DNA of 64,000 bases from Symbiodinium natans (taxonomy: Eukaryota; Sar; Dinophyceae; Suessiales; Symbiodiniaceae): NCBI GenBank assembly GCA_905221605.1, contig CAJNDS010002173.1, positions 549,932 to 613,931 of the forward strand, read 5' to 3'. Position 1 is the stretch's first letter, and every line of letters starts with the position of its first letter. The notes beneath the pieces are model-generated. The model ran no database searches. It saw nothing but the letters and a program-made list of their open reading frames with translations, and was not told the origin of the DNA. Made by a program: the position numbers and the translations under genes. Of the stretch, positions 28,581-40,439 are shown piece by piece.

Positions 28581-29759
28581 AGGCTGGGGATGTGCCTACG
28601 GGCACGTTACGGGACATTGCCGAAACGGTCGCCGGCTTGCGTGTACAAGTCTGATGCAGTTGTGCAAGCGTGCTTGGCACAGTTCGGCAGGCCTCAGATT
28701 CAAGCCACACTGGTTCCACAAATTTCGAAGCTCTCAGACCCGGTGAGGTTTGTGCTGCATAACATGCATAACGGCCTGCTGATGCTACATAATTGCCACT
28801 GGCCTCTCCCAGCGCAAGTTAGGCACTTTCTCTCTCAGATCAGGGCGCGCGAAACCGGATCTCAACTTGACATATCTCCAGGATCTGGTGGCCGCGCGTG
28901 CAGTTCGCAGATGTGCCACCAAAGGTGTGCAGGCACAGGCGGCAGAGAATGCAAAGCGCTGAAGGGCTCCTGTGGGATGCGCGTGAGTTGGATCCTGCGC
29001 GGAGCCTCATGTGGACAGGGGCTCGCGATCTGATCGCAACCACCCTGCCATGCCGTTGAATAGGGGCTCCTCCAGTGGTCCGGGGCCGCGGCCAAGAGCA
29101 AACGGGAGCTGTTCTAGGCCGCTGCTGAGACGCCTGGAATACCAGCGCGGAGTCCACCAAAGACGCTGGGGCTGTGATTGGCCTGGAGATTGGGAAACTG
29201 TCGCCAGCTCGGGCATTCAACTGCACCCGGAATGGCTATTTATGTAGCCACAGGAGGTACTGACCCATGTCTGTCCCGAGATACTGTGAAGCGTGCAGAC
29301 CCAGTGAGGCTTACGCTGTACTAATGCATGTTCAACTGTGTATCCCGGTGTAGGCTGGGTGTCTCAGATCGGATCAGTTGGTATGTGTGTGTGGAGCACA
29401 CGACCTTGCACTTGGGACTGGCGGCAGATATGGCAGATGGATAGCTCGGCAAAGAGAAGAATTTGGATCGGACCACTCAAGCGAGCCATCGTCCACATAC
29501 AGGCCGGCACTGGGCAAGGAGCCTGGCAGACAGCTGCGCCAACGCGCAACAGGTGGCACGGCCAACACAGGCCTTTCCGCTCAAGGAGCATTCCAGCGGG
29601 GCGACAACGTCTTAATGCTCTTATTGCAGTCTTCGCTTCAGTCCTTGTTTGTTTCAAAGAGGAGAAGAGAGCAGAGACAGCAAGGTGAGCAGAGAAAGGG
29701 CGCAAAGTGACGCCAATCCACCCATGAGTTGGGCACCCAACTCACCCTTCGCATCGGCA

Positions 29760-30120
29760 CACTCCCATGCACAGGCTCCCTGCCATTGCAGCCGAAGCGC
29801 GCAACGGACAGTTGGGCAGATGCGAACTCGCAAGGATTTCGTTCTCTGCGGCCTTGCAGAGATGCCTGAAGGGAACGGTCGCTGAGCTTCGGACTTTGGG
29901 CGTTGAGAGAGCAACAGCTCGCCGAGAATGATCTGGAGTTGAAAGACGCCTGGCATGGAAAGCATCGATGCCTTCCAAGTGCCAGAGACTCGAGTTGAGT
30001 GGATGTAGTGCATTTGCAACCGACCAGGACGTGAGATACGTGATCCAGGAGGCCAAGCACACCGCGTGTTTCGCGGCAGCAGGGCCCCAAAGAAGCCAAC
30101 CCTGCGCCCGAGCACGCTGG
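29760..30120. repeat. Module duplicated at 40150-40440
   Basis: Shares GCAGCCGAAG, CGAACTCGCAAGGATTT, GATGCCTTCCA and GGGGCCCCAAAG in the same order with 40158-40432. Both copies lie just to the right of a higher-order repeat copy. Confidence 0.75.
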
Positions 30121-32600
30121 CCGTTACCAGTCCACATGAGCCCACGTTTTGGGTCGCCCAAAACAAGGCTGCGTGGGTGGGACGAGGCACAGCTTCGGAA
30201 TCCTCGGCGCTTAGCCAGCATCCACTCGAACTACTAGCAGCCAAAGTCAGGGCACATGGCACAATCGAGCAGCAAAACGAACGCTGTTTCGGGTTCCGGC
30301 ATCTGCGCAATGCTAGAGTGCGCTGCACCATGACAGCAGCCGTCTGAGCACGGAGAAATTCGCCTGAGCTTTAAGCCTAGAGAGTCTGGGGAGTCTAGGA
30401 GTGCCCATCGTAGCATGGGCCCTCAGCAAGAAGCCAAAACAAGAAGCCACTTTCCTGGGCATTGGCGACACCGCCGGAGCGACCAGGCCTTGCGTCACTG
30501 GCCTTCTGACACTCGCGATGGATGCGAAGAGCCAACAAGCACTTCCAGGAAGTGAATCCAAGCATGCCCAGCGCAGCACCCAAACAAGGAGCGATACACG
30601 GTCGCACGGAGCCTCGGCGACTTCCTGCGATCGGTACCCATACCCGTGCAGCCCGGCGGGCTGAAAAACCGAGCAAGGCGGGGAGCTTTGGTTGGATCTC
30701 AGCCCTCTTCTCAATACCTTTTTTCTGAACATCAGAAGGGTATCCCGGTATCCCGAGCAGATATGCCTACAGAGCGCGCATGTGCGGTCGGAGTTTAATC
30801 AGCAAAGTGCTGGATGATTTGCGAGATCTGACCCTGTGGTGCTACGGCTTCCAGGTCTGTGCCCTGCAGGGGATTGGGGGCAGAGGCAGCGGCGTAGAAT
30901 TGCGTTGCTGCAGGCATCATGCAAAACTCAGGGAGGTCGAAGGCCTTCAAAGCCCCTACACAAGCGATCCGCACATACTGTTACAGAGGAGGAGAAAGGG
31001 CGCCCTGTAGGCACAGCGGCATCGCTGGAAGCAGCTTGCGAACACTTCGGAGAGATCACGGATGAGCCGCAGCCAGGCCGGGCGCGGCGCGGCGGTCAGC
31101 ACAGCGCGGCTCGGCGCGCAGCTCCACCCCAACCCACCCCAACCCACCCCAAGGCCTTTTGGAAGCCTTGCAGACATGGAGGGCATGCTTAACCTAAGCC
31201 CCGCGAGGCATGTTTGGGGCATTGCGGCATCCTGCCTCCGGCTCAGGCCCGTCGTCTCCACGTGGATTCTCCACGCGCGACTCTCCCGCGCCAACTCGGC
31301 GTCCGCTCGGGAATCCCGCCAGGCCCTGGCCTGTGGAGTCAATCGCGGCATGACGCGCCATACCGCGCCTCTCATCGCCTTTCGCTCTTCGAGTGGACTG
31401 CGTATGGACTCCATGTGGACTCCCCTGCAGCACATGCCAACGATGCACCGCTGTAGCGACAGGGATTTACAGGCAGCATGGCAACGCTTGCACACAGGCG
31501 ATGCCCTCTCATGAGAAACTCTGCAGCGGGAGGGCAGGGAAAGCATGAGGCCGCTCATTGCGTGCACAGCCATCCCGTGGAACCTCGGATCACAGCCAGT
31601 AGAGCACTGTCACAGAATCCTGTCCCAATGCATCTTTCACGTGCGACATGGGCGCCCACCATCTGGGCACAGTGAGGTGGCCACTGCGGCTGGGGAGCTC
31701 AGATGTGCAGCACAGGGCTGGCTTCCCTGCATAATTCTGGAGACCCTGACATACCAGCGAGCAGTCCCCCTAGAGCCTCATCGGGTTTAGAGGCGCGTCA
31801 GGCCACGAAATGCGGGTGACGAAAAAGGGGGCTTTGATCCCACGGCGTAGGCGTGGGCTCGGGTTTTGGGGAGTAAACTCCAGAAGATCACGAGCACCAA
31901 GCCACAGAAACCACGCAGACTGAGAGGCTGTCTGGGACAGGTGTTCTGACTGTTCTGACTGTTCTGACTGTTCTGCTCATGGCCCGTGAGCGCAGTTCGC
32001 AAAAGTGCAGGTGTAGCAGAGGTTGCGAAAGCGGCAGATGCAAAGTTGCATCGATGCGGCTGCCGCCTGAAGCTCAGGTCAAGATTCAGTCTAGCACGTG
32101 CTCCTTGAGACAGGCGATGAGCTGACATACCAAGCACCGACATGGAACACTCAGTGTCGAGCTGCAACCATGGAGACTGCCGCACGGCAGGGTGATGCAG
32201 CTTGAGGCAGAGTACTGCTCCCATCGACGAAATCGGGGCAAGCCCTCATGGACAGCACAAGGGGGCCGACAGCAAAGGTGCTTTGGCCACGGCTGTCCAT
32301 GTTGTGACCTTGCGAAGGTCCTTGAGACCTGCGTGCCTTCCTCGACTCCACGAAAGCTGCGGAAGCCTGAGAACAAAACCCGCAGAATCGGCCACAGCAC
32401 GCTCAGCCCCAGCCCTTGGGGCGGATGCCACGTGTGCATGACACGCGCGCCAAGCTTGAGCCCGCAATATCTAGCGCGCGTGTCGCGGACTACTCGGATG
32501 GACGAGGGCCGTGGCAGGGCCATGCAAGGGCACATGCCAGGGCACGCACAGCACATGAATGGGTGGGCTGAATGGAGTATGTTGCGATGCCCCGCACGCG
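30120..32600. other. No recognisable gene
   Basis: GC-rich sequence with open frames on both strands but no domain I can identify. It contains a 9-bp tandem TGTTCTGAC (31942-31976, nearly four units) and a CCCAACCCAC run near 31128. Confidence 0.5.
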
Positions 32601-32607
32601 GACCATC

Positions 32608-33212
32608 GAGAGGACCAGGGAGCCGATCACATGAATCCAAGAGACATGCCGAATGCATCTCTGCAATCATCCATCAAGTTCCGCCGCCACTTGTGGGCGG
32701 CGGCATGCACTGCCATGCAACCCATGTGAGCCTGAGGCCAGCTACATAGGGCCTTTCCGACCTTTGGCGAAGGCATGATTGAACGAGGCGTTGCGCCAAC
32801 GGTGCCGTCATCCGCAAGACTCAACAATCTCCAGCAGCCAAAGCACAAAGTCTCGCAGTCCAGGGCCATTTGATCAGGTTCTAACGCATTTGGATACTTC
32901 CACGTCCACTTAAACTGGACCACGGAGCCGACCACGTGAATCCAAGAGACATGCGAATGCGTCTCTGCAATTAACCATCAAGTTCCAGCACCCACAGGCG
33001 GCATGCAGTGTCATGCACGTACAAACACCCAAGTGGGCCCGAGGCCAGCTACAGAGGGCCTTTAAAGCATGATTGAATGAGGCGTTGCGCCAACGGTGCC
33101 ATCCTCCGCAAGACTCAACAACCTCCAGCAGCAAACGCGCAGAGCTCGCAGTCCAAGCCCAATTGATCAGGTTCTAAGGCATTGGAATACTTCCACGTCC
33201 ACTTAAACTGGG
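32608..33212. repeat. Tandem duplication of about 300 bp
   Basis: 32608-32918 and 32919-33212 align throughout. Shared landmarks are ATCCAAGAGACATGC, GAGGCGTTGCGCCAACGGTG, CAAGACTCAACAA and TACTTCCACGTCCACTTAAA. The copies differ by substitutions and short indels. Confidence 0.9.
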
Positions 33213-33642
33213 CCTAGTAGATTGGCTACCATGATGCAAGAAGCTCGGTTTTGGACAGAGGCCCTTCTCAGCTTGTTTTGATTTGGAAACCGCATATGAA
33301 GAGATGGCACTTTGCAAAGGCTACTAATCAGCTGACGAACAACACTCGCGCAAGTGGTAGGTGCTACAGCTGAAACCAGATGCTTTGGCAAAGCCTCTGT
33401 CTTGCAGGCGGCTGTTGGATCCTGGCGCCCATGGGGAGCTCTCTGCAAATTCACTGAGAGTTGCTTGCAGTTTCTGCGCGCAACACCGACTAGCAAGATG
33501 CCAACCGGATGATCGCTTGCCTCGAACAGCGCGTGCAGTCAGTGCGGCATCCAGCGCTGGGCTGGCTGCGCGACTGCGTGTGGGGAAAGTCCAGAGTTTT
33601 CAGTCACGTGACACCCAGGTCTAACTAGCTAATGTATGCTGC

Positions 33643-33657
33643 GGGGGGGGGGGGGGG
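33643..33657 (+). repeat. G15 homopolymer
   Basis: Fifteen consecutive G. Similar G/C runs occur at about 3073, 8586, 10119 and 61919. Confidence 0.95.
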
Positions 33658-34719
33658 CCGAGGTTGCCGGCGTACCATCCGGGCTTCCGACAATGTGTGT
33701 TTGAGGGGGGGTCGGATGGCTTCGGCTTTTCAAAACCTCAAAGCACGCTTAGAGTCTTAAGGCCCTTTTGAAGGTAGGAGTAAGACAGGTCAACTCAGGC
33801 ACTGATTCTGAGGGATGCTTGCACCTCGCACATCCCAAGCCCAGAGCGGAGCCCTCGATTTCCAGGAGCTGAAAGCCACAGAGTCCACCGCGAAGGCAGA
33901 GCTGTTAGGCATTTGCGGCACAGAAGGCCGAGCCCTGAGATCCCCTCCCCCAGAGGATCCGGGAAGATTCCTCTGGTATTCAAGGGCACACGAGGAGCTC
34001 CGTCAAGTTGGCAGTTCGAGGAGTTGCCGCAACTTCGGAGTCCTCTGCCAGAGAGGCCGAGGCCGTGCCTAGCCTGTGGGCGTTTGGGCGATTCTTGCTC
34101 CAGCTAGGGTCTGCCGAGTATGCAAGGTCCAACTTGGAATGCAGCTGATGTGACCCGCTGAGGTTAACCCTGCTCTGTGCTGCACATGACATGCATGCTC
34201 AACTGCCCTTCCCCCTGCAAGCTGGGCCTCTGAAATCAGATCGGTGCGCGCGTGCGCCACCTGACCTCGACTTGACACATCTCCAGAATCTGAAGTCCAG
34301 GCGTGCAGTCCAAACATGTGCTGCGCAGGCACTCGCAGCACAAAAGGCAGAGCCCTGACTGCAACATGCGGTGGTGATCAGCTCCTGTGAATAGTGTGTA
34401 TGTTATGCCCCCGCTCTTCCCATCAGCTGGACAGGCGCTCGTGCCCTGATCGCGACGGTTGCCAGTGCAGACCACACAGTACATGCCCAAGGAACGGGAG
34501 GATTCCTCCACTGAGCCACACGTGGCCAGCCTTTGGGAGTTGGTTCTGGCAGCCGCAACTCCCGAGAAATCCGCCACAGGGGTTGGGCACGTGCCTAGCC
34601 TGCGGACGGCTGGACACTCTCAGATCAGATTTGACACATCTCCAGGTCCATGTGAGCAGTCCACAGATGTGCCACCAAAGGTGTGCATGCACGTGCAGCA
34701 CTTGCAGCAAAGAGGGTAG

Positions 34720-36220
34720 TGCCCTGATGGCAACATATGGTGTTGAGCTCCTGTGAACAGCCCATTAGCTGGAGAGGCGCTCGCGCACTCTTTGCGACGC
34801 TTGTCAGCGCAATCCACACGTTTTCATGCCCGAGACTCCCGGAGGATTCCTCCAGCACATGGATTTGGCAGTTGTTTCAGGCAGTTGTTTCAGGCAGGGT
34901 CCTGTGCCACAGAGGCTGGGGACGTGCCTAGCCTGCCGGAACAAGGCTTGATGCAAAGTCTGGAAGATGTGACTATGAAGCGTGCGCACCCAGTCAAGGC
35001 AGCCCTGTGCATGCATATTCAACTGCCTATCCCGACTCAAGCTGGGTCTCTCAGATCAAATCGGTGTGTGCGCTTGCGCGACCTGACCTGAACTTGACAC
35101 ATCCCCGGGATCTGAAATCCAAAGTCACAGCTGCGCCTGTGCGACGGTTGCCAGCGCCAGCCACATGCCACATGCCCGCACACGGCCAGCCTGTGGAATT
35201 TCTGCCACAGAGGCTGGGCACGTGCCAAGCCTGCGGACGGTTTGGAGCTCTCAGATTAGAGTTGACACATCTCCAGGTCCATGTGGGCAGTCCACAGATG
35301 TGCCACCAAAGGTGTGCAGGAACGTGAAGGACAGAAGGTGGTAGTGCCCTGATGGCAACATATGGTGTTGAGCTCCTGTGAACAGCCCACTAGCTGGAGA
35401 GGCGCTCGCGCACTCATTGCGACGCTTGTCAGCGCAATCCACACGTTTTCATGCCCGAGACTCCCGGAGGATTCCTCCAGCATATGGATTTGGCAGTTGT
35501 TTCAGGCAGTTGTTTCAGGCAGGGTCCTGTGCCACAGAGGCTGGGGACGTGCCTAGCCTGCCGGAACAAGGCTTGATGCAAAGTCTGGAAGATGTGACTA
35601 TGAAGCGTGCGCACCCAGTCAAGGCAGCCCTGTGCATGCATATTCAACTGCCTATCCCGACTCAAGCTGGGTCTCTCAGATCAAATCGGTGTGTGCGCTT
35701 GCGCGACCTGACCTGAACTTGACACATCCCCGGGATCTGAAATCCAAAGTCACAGCTGCGCCTGTGCGACGGTTGCCAGCGCCAGCCACATGCCACATGC
35801 CCGCACACGGCCAGCCTGTGGAATTTCTGCCACAGAGGCTGGGCACGTGCCAAGCCTGCGGACGGTTTGGAGCTCTCAGATTAGAGTTGACACATCTCCA
35901 GGTCCATGTGGGCAGTCCACAGATGTGCCACCAAAGGTGTGCAGGAACGTGAAGGACAGAAGGTGGTAGTGCCCTGATGGCAACATATGGTGTTGAGCTC
36001 CTGTGAACAGCCCACTAGCTGGAGAGGCGCTCGCGCACTCATTGCGACGCTTGTCAGCGCAATCCACACGTTTTCATGCCCGAGACTCCCGGAGGATTCC
36101 TCCAGCATATGGATTTGGCAGTTGTTTCAGGCAGTTGTTTCAGGCAGGGTCCTGTGCCACAGAGGCTGGGGACGTGCCTAGCCTGCCGGAGCAAGGCTTG
36201 CTGCAAAGTCTGGAAGATGT
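34720..36220. repeat. Near-perfect 625-bp tandem repeat, about 2.4 copies
   Basis: Copies start at equivalent points 34737, 35362 and 35987. Differences are only a few bases per unit. The third copy breaks off at about 36220, where sequence switches to another branch of the same family. It represents recent unequal exchange or an assembly duplication. Confidence 0.92.
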
Positions 36221-37249
36221 GCTTGGAATGCTTATTTACGCTGCCCGATGATTTACTGATGCATGTCTGTCCGAAAAACTTCGACCGCACACACCCAATG
36301 AGGTTTGCCCTGTGGATGCATGTTCAACAGCTGTTCTCGGCGGGCTCACACGGCGACATGCGGTTTGAGCTCCTGTGAGCCGTACTGCGCCATCAGCTGG
36401 ACAGGCGTGCGTGCCCTGATTGCGACGGTTGCCAGCGCAAGCCACACGCTACATGCCCGAGGATCCGGAGTCCTGCAGTACGCCACACGCGGCCAGCCCG
36501 TTGGATCTCCAGGTCCATGTGTCCAGTCCACAGATGTGCCACCAAAGGTGTGCAGGCACGTGCAGCACGTGCAGCACGGAAGGTAGTGCCCTGATGGTAA
36601 CATACGGTGTTGAGCTCCTGTGAACAGCTCATTAGCTGCAGAGACGCTCGCGCACTCATTGTGACACAGCTGTGCTGCACGGGCTCACGTGGCGTGGTGT
36701 GGTTCGAGCGGTGATGGAGGAAGTCTGCACGCTGACGACGTAGGTTGCAGCGCATTTTTGCCGAGAAATTGCCGGACTGTCCCGTGAACTGTTCTTCGCC
36801 ATCAGTTGGGCAGGCGTGCACGTGACATGCCCAGCAATCCACACACGGTCAGCTGGTTGGGAGTTGGTGCAATTTCGGAGTCCTCTGCCACGGAGGTCGA
36901 GGTCGTGCCTAGCCTGCGGGCGTTTGGGCGGTTCTTGCTCCAGCTAGTGTATGCCGAGTATGCAAGGTCCAACTTGGAATGCCCTTTTGTGCAGTGAGGG
37001 ATGTAGATGTATACCCAGTGAGGTTAACCCTGCACTGTGCTGCACATGACATGCCCGACCTCGACTTGACACATCTCCAGAATCTGAAGTCCAGGCGTGC
37101 AGTCCAAAATATATGCTGCGCAGGCACTCGCAGCACAAAAGGCAGAGCCCTGACTGCAACATGTGGTAGTGATCAGCTCCTGTGAATAGTGTGTATGTTA
37201 TGCCCCCGCTCTTCCCATCAGCTGGACGGGCGCTCGTGCCCTGATTGCG

Positions 37250-37810
37250 AATATTAGAGCTACTTACGAGTAGCGATTTATGAGGAGTTATAAAAAGCCG
37301 CTCTTTGTTGTTCGAGTTGGCAATGAACGAATGAAATGAGAAGGCATTGCACTCCATGCGACAAAAGGCACTACACTGAATGTCCAACCCCAACTCCACC
37401 CAGGTTCGAGGCAAGCAGTCAGGAATGCGAAGTTTTGTGCGTGCCTACAAGTGCCTGTGGCCGGGGCAACGTAAGTCCCGCCAATGCAGGCGGGCGAGGA
37501 CTTTTTGCTAAGTGTCGGGCGTTTTGCGGAGGCATGGATTTGATGCGTGGCGCTCAATGCGACCGAGACCCTCTTCCTCGAATATGCTTCAGCAACCCAC
37601 ACCCTCAAACTTCAAATCTGGCCTCCGCATGTCCAACCTCTCAACCCGGCCTCCCGGGCCTCCGAAGTCGCGACGCCACACACATGGCCCTTCACTCCTC
37701 CGTTTGTGCATCCCAACTTGCTGCGACACAACTTGGCAAACGAGTGAGATAGGAAGGGCACGTGCTTTCGGCACGCTTCAACAAGCCCTAAGTTGAGTCT
37801 CCCCCAGCCG
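37250..37810. other. Unrelated insertion within the repeat family
   Basis: At 37247 a copy breaks (CTGATTGCGA then ATATTAGAGC) and repeat sequence resumes near 37812. The 0.56-kb insert starts AT-rich and continues with GC-rich sequence and open frames but no recognised domain or terminal repeats. Confidence 0.6.
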
Positions 37811-38510
37811 TGCTGCACAGAGACGTGCGTCGCAGCAGGCGTGCTCCCACTGCGACGATGACAAACCCAAAATGCTGGTCCTCGGGGAGGACTCCTCCAG
37901 TACTCAGTCAAGGGCGCGCGGCCAGCCTGTGGAATTGGCAGTTGTTCCAGGCAGCCACAACTTGGGAACTTTTTGCTACAGAGGCTGGGGACGTGCCTGG
38001 CCTGTAGACGGTTGTGTGCTCGCACATCAAATGGGTGCGCGCGTGGGCGACCTGACCTCGACTTGACACATCTCCAGAATCTGAAGTCCATGCTTGCAGT
38101 CCAAATATGTGCTGCGCAGGCACTCGCAGCACAAAAGGCAGAGCCCTGACTGCAACATGTGGTGCTGATCAGCTCCTGTGAATAGTGTGTATGTTATGCC
38201 CCCGCTCTTCCCATCAGCTGGACAGGCGCTCGTGCCCTGATCGCGACGGTTGCCAGTGCAGACCACACATTACACGCCCAAGGAACGGGAGGATTCCTCC
38301 ACTAAGCCACACGTGGCCAGCCTGTTGGGAGTTGGTTCTGGCAGCCGCAACTCCCGAGAAATCTGCCACAGGTGGGCACGTGCCTAGCCTGCGGACGGCT
38401 GGACGTTGACACATCTCCAGGTCCATGTGTGCAGTCCACAGATGTGCCACCAAAGGTGTGCATGCATGTGCAGCACTTGCAGCAAAGAGGGTAGTGCCCT
38501 GATGGCAACA

Positions 38511-38985
38511 TTCCCCCCTCTGGCCCCGGACAATCAAGTCAGGGCGACGTGGTCGTAACAACTATCACGACGAGCTTGCACAGTTTTGTGGGTTTCTTAC
38601 CGATTGCATAAGTCTCTGCTCACATGCAGCCGACGACCCCGAGCAGGATTGTATCAGTCTTCAAGGGATCCCAACTTCCTCCAAAGACAATCCTGCCGCA
38701 CGCTTTATCGCTCGTGTTTGATTCCTGATCGTGCTACAAGCGAAGCAGGCAAATCCTGGCTGGCACAGCTATGATTCCGTACAGTAGTATGAAGAAAGGC
38801 AAACCTTATCGGCCTCATCGCTTTAAAGTGAATCGGTCACGCCGGGTCCACCCCCTTATTGGGGTTTCCCCAGCCGGGCTTCTTACCAAGCACAAAACAC
38901 AACTTGCGGGGACCAAGCGCAGTCTAAGCCGCGCACCGTAAGGCGCTCAGCTTCTGCGAACAGCGCGTGTTTTGGGATCCCGCTT
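38511..38985. other. Second unrelated insertion within the repeat family
   Basis: The repeat is interrupted after GATGGCAACAT (38511) and resumes at about 38985 (CTACGACGATTGCCAGTG). No clear terminal repeats or coding sequence. Confidence 0.55.
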
Positions 38986-40439
38986 GTCCCTACTACGACG
39001 ATTGCCAGTGAAATCCATACATTACATGGCCAGAGAATCGGCGAAGATTCCTCCAGTAATTAATCAAGGCCGCACAGGGCCAACTTGTTCAATTGGCCAT
39101 TGTCCTAAGCAGCCGCAACCTCGGAGCCCTCTGCCACGGAGGCTGTGGATGTGCCTAGCCTGGTTGGGTGCTCTCAGATCAGATCGGCGCCTGTGCAACT
39201 TGACCTCAGCTTGACACATCTCCAGGTCCATACGTTCAGGCCACGGATGCGCCACCAAAGGTGTGCAGGCACGTGCAGCACGTGCAGCACGGAAGGTAGT
39301 GCCCTGATGGCAACATACGGTGTTGAGCTCCTGTGAACAGCTCATTAGCTGCAGAGACGCCCGCGCACTCATTGCGACGCTTGCCAGCGCAAGCCACACG
39401 CTACATGCGGGACCCCAAAAGAGTCCCACAGGCGATGGATGTGTCCCGATGTGGCAGTTGTCTCAGGCAGGGTCCTGCGCCACAGAGGCTGGGGACGTGC
39501 CAAGCCTGCCGGAGCAAGGCCTGATGCAAAGTCTGGAAGATGTGCTTGGAATGCTTATTTACGCTGCCCAATGATTTACTGATTCATGTCTGGCCGAAAA
39601 ACTTCGACCGCGCGCACCCAATGAGGTTTGCCCTGTGGATGCATGTTCAACTGCCTATCCCGGCTCAAGGTAAGTCTCTGCGTACTCGACCTACCTCTTC
39701 ACGCGTGCACTTCACAGCTGTGCTGCACGGGCTCGCACGGCGACATGTGGTTTGAGCTCCTGTGAGCCGTACTTCGCCATCAGCTGGACAGGCGTGCATG
39801 CCGTGTTTGCGACGGTTGCCAGCGCAAGCCACACGCTACATGCCCGAGGATCCGGGGCGGAGTCCTCCGTTTATCAAGGGCACACGAACGGCCCATGGAA
39901 TCGGGAGTTGTTCCAGGCAGCCGCATGATTTGCTGGTTCATGCCTGTCCGACAAATTTGAAGCGCGCGGACCCAATGAGGTTTATCCTGTGGATGCACAC
40001 TCAACTGCCTATCCTGGTGCGAGCTGGGTCTCTCATATCAGATCCGAGTGCGTGTGCGGGACCTGACCTCAACTTGACTTGACACCGCCGGTTGTGGCAG
40101 CGACGCATGCAGTCCACAGATGTGCTGCACAGCAGCAAAACGTCGTCCCTGCAATTCCAGCCGAAGTGAGCAGCAAGCGGTTGGGCGGATGACAGCACGA
40201 ACTCGCAAGGATTTATGCCACTAAGAGCCTCTGAGATTCTGACTTCGGACGTTCAGCGCCGAGCATGACTTGGACTTGAACGCCCGACATGCAAAGCAGG
40301 ATGCCTTCCAGGCACCAGAGACTTGAGAGTCCAACCACGTGAGAGACATGACCGAGAGCACCGTGCACGCCGCGCATCTCGTGGGAGTGGGGCCCCAAAG
40401 GAGCCAGTTTTCGCGCCTGTCACAGGCAGCACACACCTA

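Larger units (their letters stand above)
28690..40130. repeat. Diverged higher-order repeat family, unit about 480-625 bp
   Basis: Copies share ordered modules: GATGTGCCACCAAAGGTGTG, then AGTGCCCTGATGGCAACAT, then GAGCTCCTGTGAACAGC, then GGCGCTCG(C/T)GC, then GAGGATTCCTCC, then GCCACAGAGGCTGGGGACGT, then AACTTGACACATCTCCAG. Copies or parts occur at about 28.7-29.37, 33.9-34.2, 34.24-34.7, 34.7-36.2, 36.2-36.65, 36.85-37.25, 37.81-38.5, 39.0-39.4, 39.4-39.75 and 39.78-40.13 kb. The many 60-150-codon open frames here are identical shadows of the repeat, not genes. Confidence 0.85.

Noticed and set aside
34000-40100. Repeated identical 60-112-codon frames
   Set aside because: They recur on both strands at exact repeat spacing and have no recognisable domain.
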